Source: Lotus japonicus (Eukaryota; Streptophyta; Magnoliopsida; Fabales; Fabaceae). Taken from it: DNA of 64,000 bases. Location of the stretch: contig NC_080044.1 of the NCBI RefSeq assembly GCF_012489685.1, forward strand, positions 78,168,732 to 78,232,731, in the 5' to 3' direction. Position 1 is the first letter of the stretch; each line of letters starts with the position of its first letter. Positions 61,658 to 64,000 of the stretch are shown here, in pieces. The notes under the pieces were generated by a model. That model saw only the letters and a program-made list of their open reading frames with translations, made no database searches and had not been told where the DNA came from. Made by a program: the position numbers and the translations under genes.

Positions 61658-61806
61658 GATTGGTCCAAGTGGTACATATTTGATTCACCTCAAGCAAAAT
61701 TTTGGGTTCGAGTATTTTGAATGGAGAAAACTCCGTTGAGAGAGTTAGCCTCACCGTGATGGGGATGTTCCCAACTTGAACATGATTGTCCCCGAATAAG
61801 GATAGC
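61658..61806 (+). mobile_element. tRNA-derived SINE
   Basis: Box A TGGTCCAAGTGG (61661-61672) and box B GGGTTCGAG (61704-61712) at tRNA-like spacing, followed by a body CTCACCGTGATGGGGATG and a tail AACTTGAACATGATTGTC, ending in GGATAGCAAAAAAAA. The body and tail recur at about 48395-48470. Confidence 0.65.
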
Positions 61807-62032
61807 AAAAAAAATCACTCTAACTTGAAAACTTAAAAAAAACATAATTTCCCATAAAAATTGATACTGATAAAAATAATTTGGTGCATATGATTTTTCA
61901 TCTTTTTTGTTTTTGTTTCATCTAATAATTATTCATTTTAATTTAATTTTTTTTGGGAGTTCAAAGTTGTAGATTAGGGATACAGTAGGAACAAGCAAAC
62001 TCCTTCTTCTTTCCTATCTGTGTGGAAAAAGA

Positions 62033-62049
62033 AAACCCTAAAACCCTAG
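62033..62049 (+). promoter_or_regulatory. telo-box pair upstream of RBM39-like gene
   Basis: AAAACCCTAAAACCCTAG, two AAACCCTA-type telo-boxes typical of plant housekeeping and translation-linked promoters, about 90 bases before the ATG. Confidence 0.55.
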
Positions 62050-62136
62050 AAATCCACAATCCACCACCAAAACGCTTAATTTCTCTGCTGCGCGCGCACA
62101 CCCACACTCACACACAGAGGAATCCGAACGATCCCA

Positions 62137-63627
62137 ATGGACTTCGACGAGTACGAGTACTTGGAGAAGACAGTGGAGGAAGACCGCGACCCCTCCAAGA
62201 AGAAGAAGAGTAGCGACAGCGCCGACAAGACCGAGAGGACTTATCGGAAGCGCGACCTCGAAGACGATCTCGACGGCGAAGAACGGCGGAGCCGGAGGTC
62301 GAGAGGCGACGACGAGAATGGCTCCAAGAAGGATCGTGACAGAGACCGAGACCGCGACCGTGACCGTGACCGGGATCGAGAACGCCGCCACAGGGAGAGG
62401 GATGGGGATAGGAGTGGTAGAGACAAAGAGAAGGATAAGGATAGGGACAAGGATAGGGATAAGGATAAGGATAGGGAGAAGGAGAGGGAGAGGAGAGATA
62501 AGGAGAGGGAAAAGGAACGTGGTCTAAGAGATAAGGAGAGGGAGCGAGAGAGGGAGAAGGAGAAGGAGGAGAGGGAGAGATCCAGGAGGAGCAGGAGTCG
62601 TTCCGAGAGAGAAAAGGAGAAGGAACCGGATTTCGCATCGAGAGATGGCAGGTAATTGCTTAGTTCTGCGTTCTGTTTGTGAATTCCGTTTTGCATCTTC
62701 AATTCTGTGTTGGCTCCATTGTTTGTTTCTCCTTCTGGTTTGCATTAATGCTCATGATCATAGTGAAATGAAAACAAAAGTGCATTGGTGATGTGGTTTG
62801 TAATTCTTCTTTTATGCTGGATTGGTGTGTCTCTTATACTATGTAGTTCACATTTTGCAGCTACTAGTTTGCTTGAGATTCATTTTCAGATTGTCTACCA
62901 TTCAAAGTTTTGTCTGTGGTGATATGGACTATGGCTAACTATGTGCTTCTTGTTCATGTTGGTGTTCTATGCAATCCATTTTTTCTTATTAAACCAGTGG
63001 TTGGAACGTTATACTGAATGCGTATTTCAGGTTTAATTCATTGCTATTCAGTTTGGGGTGTTATCATCATATCATTAATTTAATTATTGTTAATGCGATG
63101 CAATGCTAGCTTGGTGCACGCTAGATGATTACTGGCATGTATGCACACTATATGATTATCAAGTGTTGTTTTGTAGGTCTCTAATGTTAACTGTGTTATA
63201 CTTGATAAAGTGAGATTTAAAGACATTATTGTACCTGAACTCTCAAGATTAGATGCTGTTTTGGACTGTAATAATAATTATAACGATCTATATTTGGAAT
63301 GATTCTATAGACCATCTGAATGTCAAATTCAACTAAGATGAAATTTTCTATTTATTATTTCTTACAGCTTGATTTTAATTTGAGTTGCAGGAGATTTAGG
63401 GATAAGAAAGAGGCTGGGGAACCTGAGGCAGACCCAGAAAGGGATCAGAGAACTGTTTTTGCATACCAGGTTGATTGGTTGCCCCATAAATTCGTTTATA
63501 CGGTCTAACATATTCAGATATTTGACAATCTTTTACTTATGATTTTCCATTTGCTCGGTGGTGACCACAGATGCCCTTAAAAGCCACAGAGAGAGACGTA
63601 TATGAGTTCTTCTCAAAAGCTGGCAAG
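62137..63627 (+). CDS. RBM39/CAPER-like SR splicing factor (5' part)
   Basis: First three exons: 62137-62651, 63391-63469, 63571-63627; the 3' end is outside the window. 217 residues are visible. After an acidic start (MDFDEYEYLEKTVEEDRDPS) comes a long Arg/Asp/Lys/Glu repeat region with RDRDRDRD and EKERERRDKE runs and SRRSRSRSE, i.e. an RS-like domain. Next is DQRTVFAYQMPLKATERDVY followed by EFFSKAGK, the opening of the first RRM in RBM39/CAPER proteins. That family couples 3' splice-site choice to transcription with U2AF. The charged region is low-complexity with expansions or contractions likely. Another SR-type protein is possible, but the QRTVFAYQMPLKATERD block is characteristic. Confidence 0.85.
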
Positions 63628-64000
63628 GTCAGTTGGTTTTAGTTATTTGATCTGCCATTGGATCTGCGATGCCTTGCATGTCAAAATAGATAGAAACCTG
63701 TGTATTTTCTGTTCTCATTAGTACTGTGATGACTTCTATTGCCATTCTATTATTATTAATAGTATTATTATTATCTTATTTCAATACACTGATGGTCCTC
63801 AATTGCAATGAGTGATAACAATTGCAGAGAATCTAAAAGTTTTACATGCTTAACAAACACTTTTTGTACAGAGAAATTTGGTTGCTTTTGATGTATATTG
63901 TCTTCTCTTTTGGTAACAACTTACAAGTAAGATGTCAACTTTAATATGTTTGGACATTCAGTTTAATCATGTTGAGTGAATGAGACGTGACATTATGTTC

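Larger units (their letters stand above)
58740..62136. other. spacer with LINE and SINE debris
   Basis: Between RNR1 and the RBM39-like gene. A+T rich from 58780 to 59400, then three LINE-derived fragments and a SINE (listed separately). Close to 62100 it is the promoter and 5' UTR of the splicing-factor gene. No other gene seen. Confidence 0.5.

Noticed and set aside
62108..62638. 176-codon minus-strand frame rich in Ser/Pro
   Set aside because: Complement of the charged repeat region of the RBM39-like exon.

Overview
The window is plant nuclear DNA. Genes are split by many GT-AG introns, spacers are A+T rich, and Stowaway-, Tourist- and Mutator-type MITEs, LTR, LINE and SINE debris fill introns and spacers. 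The proteins (RGF/GOLVEN peptides, AP2/ERF factor, CDK-like IBS1-type kinase, plant-type RNR1, RPN5, UBP27, EME1) are dicot-like. A papilionoid legume is my best guess from overall sequence feel; no single feature proves it.

Layout. 1-3.2 kb: a solo-LTR-like element, then the 3' part of a TSL-kinase-interacting-protein-1-like gene (+). 4.1-8.4 kb: a seven-exon CDK-like kinase with an N-terminal Met-Gly-Cys acylation motif (+). 9.2-14.2 kb: EME1, the non-catalytic partner of MUS81 (-). 15-24.6 kb: a tandem array of four broken IRE1-like kinase/RNase (KEN) genes (+) without the ER-lumen sensor, with small inverted IRE1 exon fragments (-), (AT)n tracts and a MITE. 24.6-34.8 kb: transposon-rich DNA carrying two small secreted-peptide genes of the RGF/GOLVEN/CLEL family (+). 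34.9-40.0 kb: UBP27-like deubiquitinase (-) with a 543-bp Mutator-like foldback element in an intron. 41.7-46.5 kb: proteasome lid subunit RPN5 (+). 48.5-51.1 kb: two-exon AP2/ERF factor (-) with a 0.9-kb Tourist-like element in its intron. 53.9-58.4 kb: ribonucleotide reductase large subunit (-), with E2F-type sites upstream. 59.5-61.8 kb: LINE fragments and a SINE. 62.1 kb to the end: the first three exons of an RBM39/CAPER-like SR splicing factor (+).

Exon joins were made by hand from GT/AG sites and reading frame. For the kinase, EME1, both RGF genes, UBP27, RPN5, ERF and RNR1 the joined exons sum to a multiple of three and give one open frame, an internal check. The genes do not form a pathway, as expected in a plant; the link between neighbours is shared transposon history. 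The most unusual region is the sensorless IRE1-like array. All four copies share one in-frame TAG where canonical IRE1 proteins have a conserved Trp, and other lesions are shared in a mosaic pattern that suggests duplication of an already damaged gene plus recombination or conversion.
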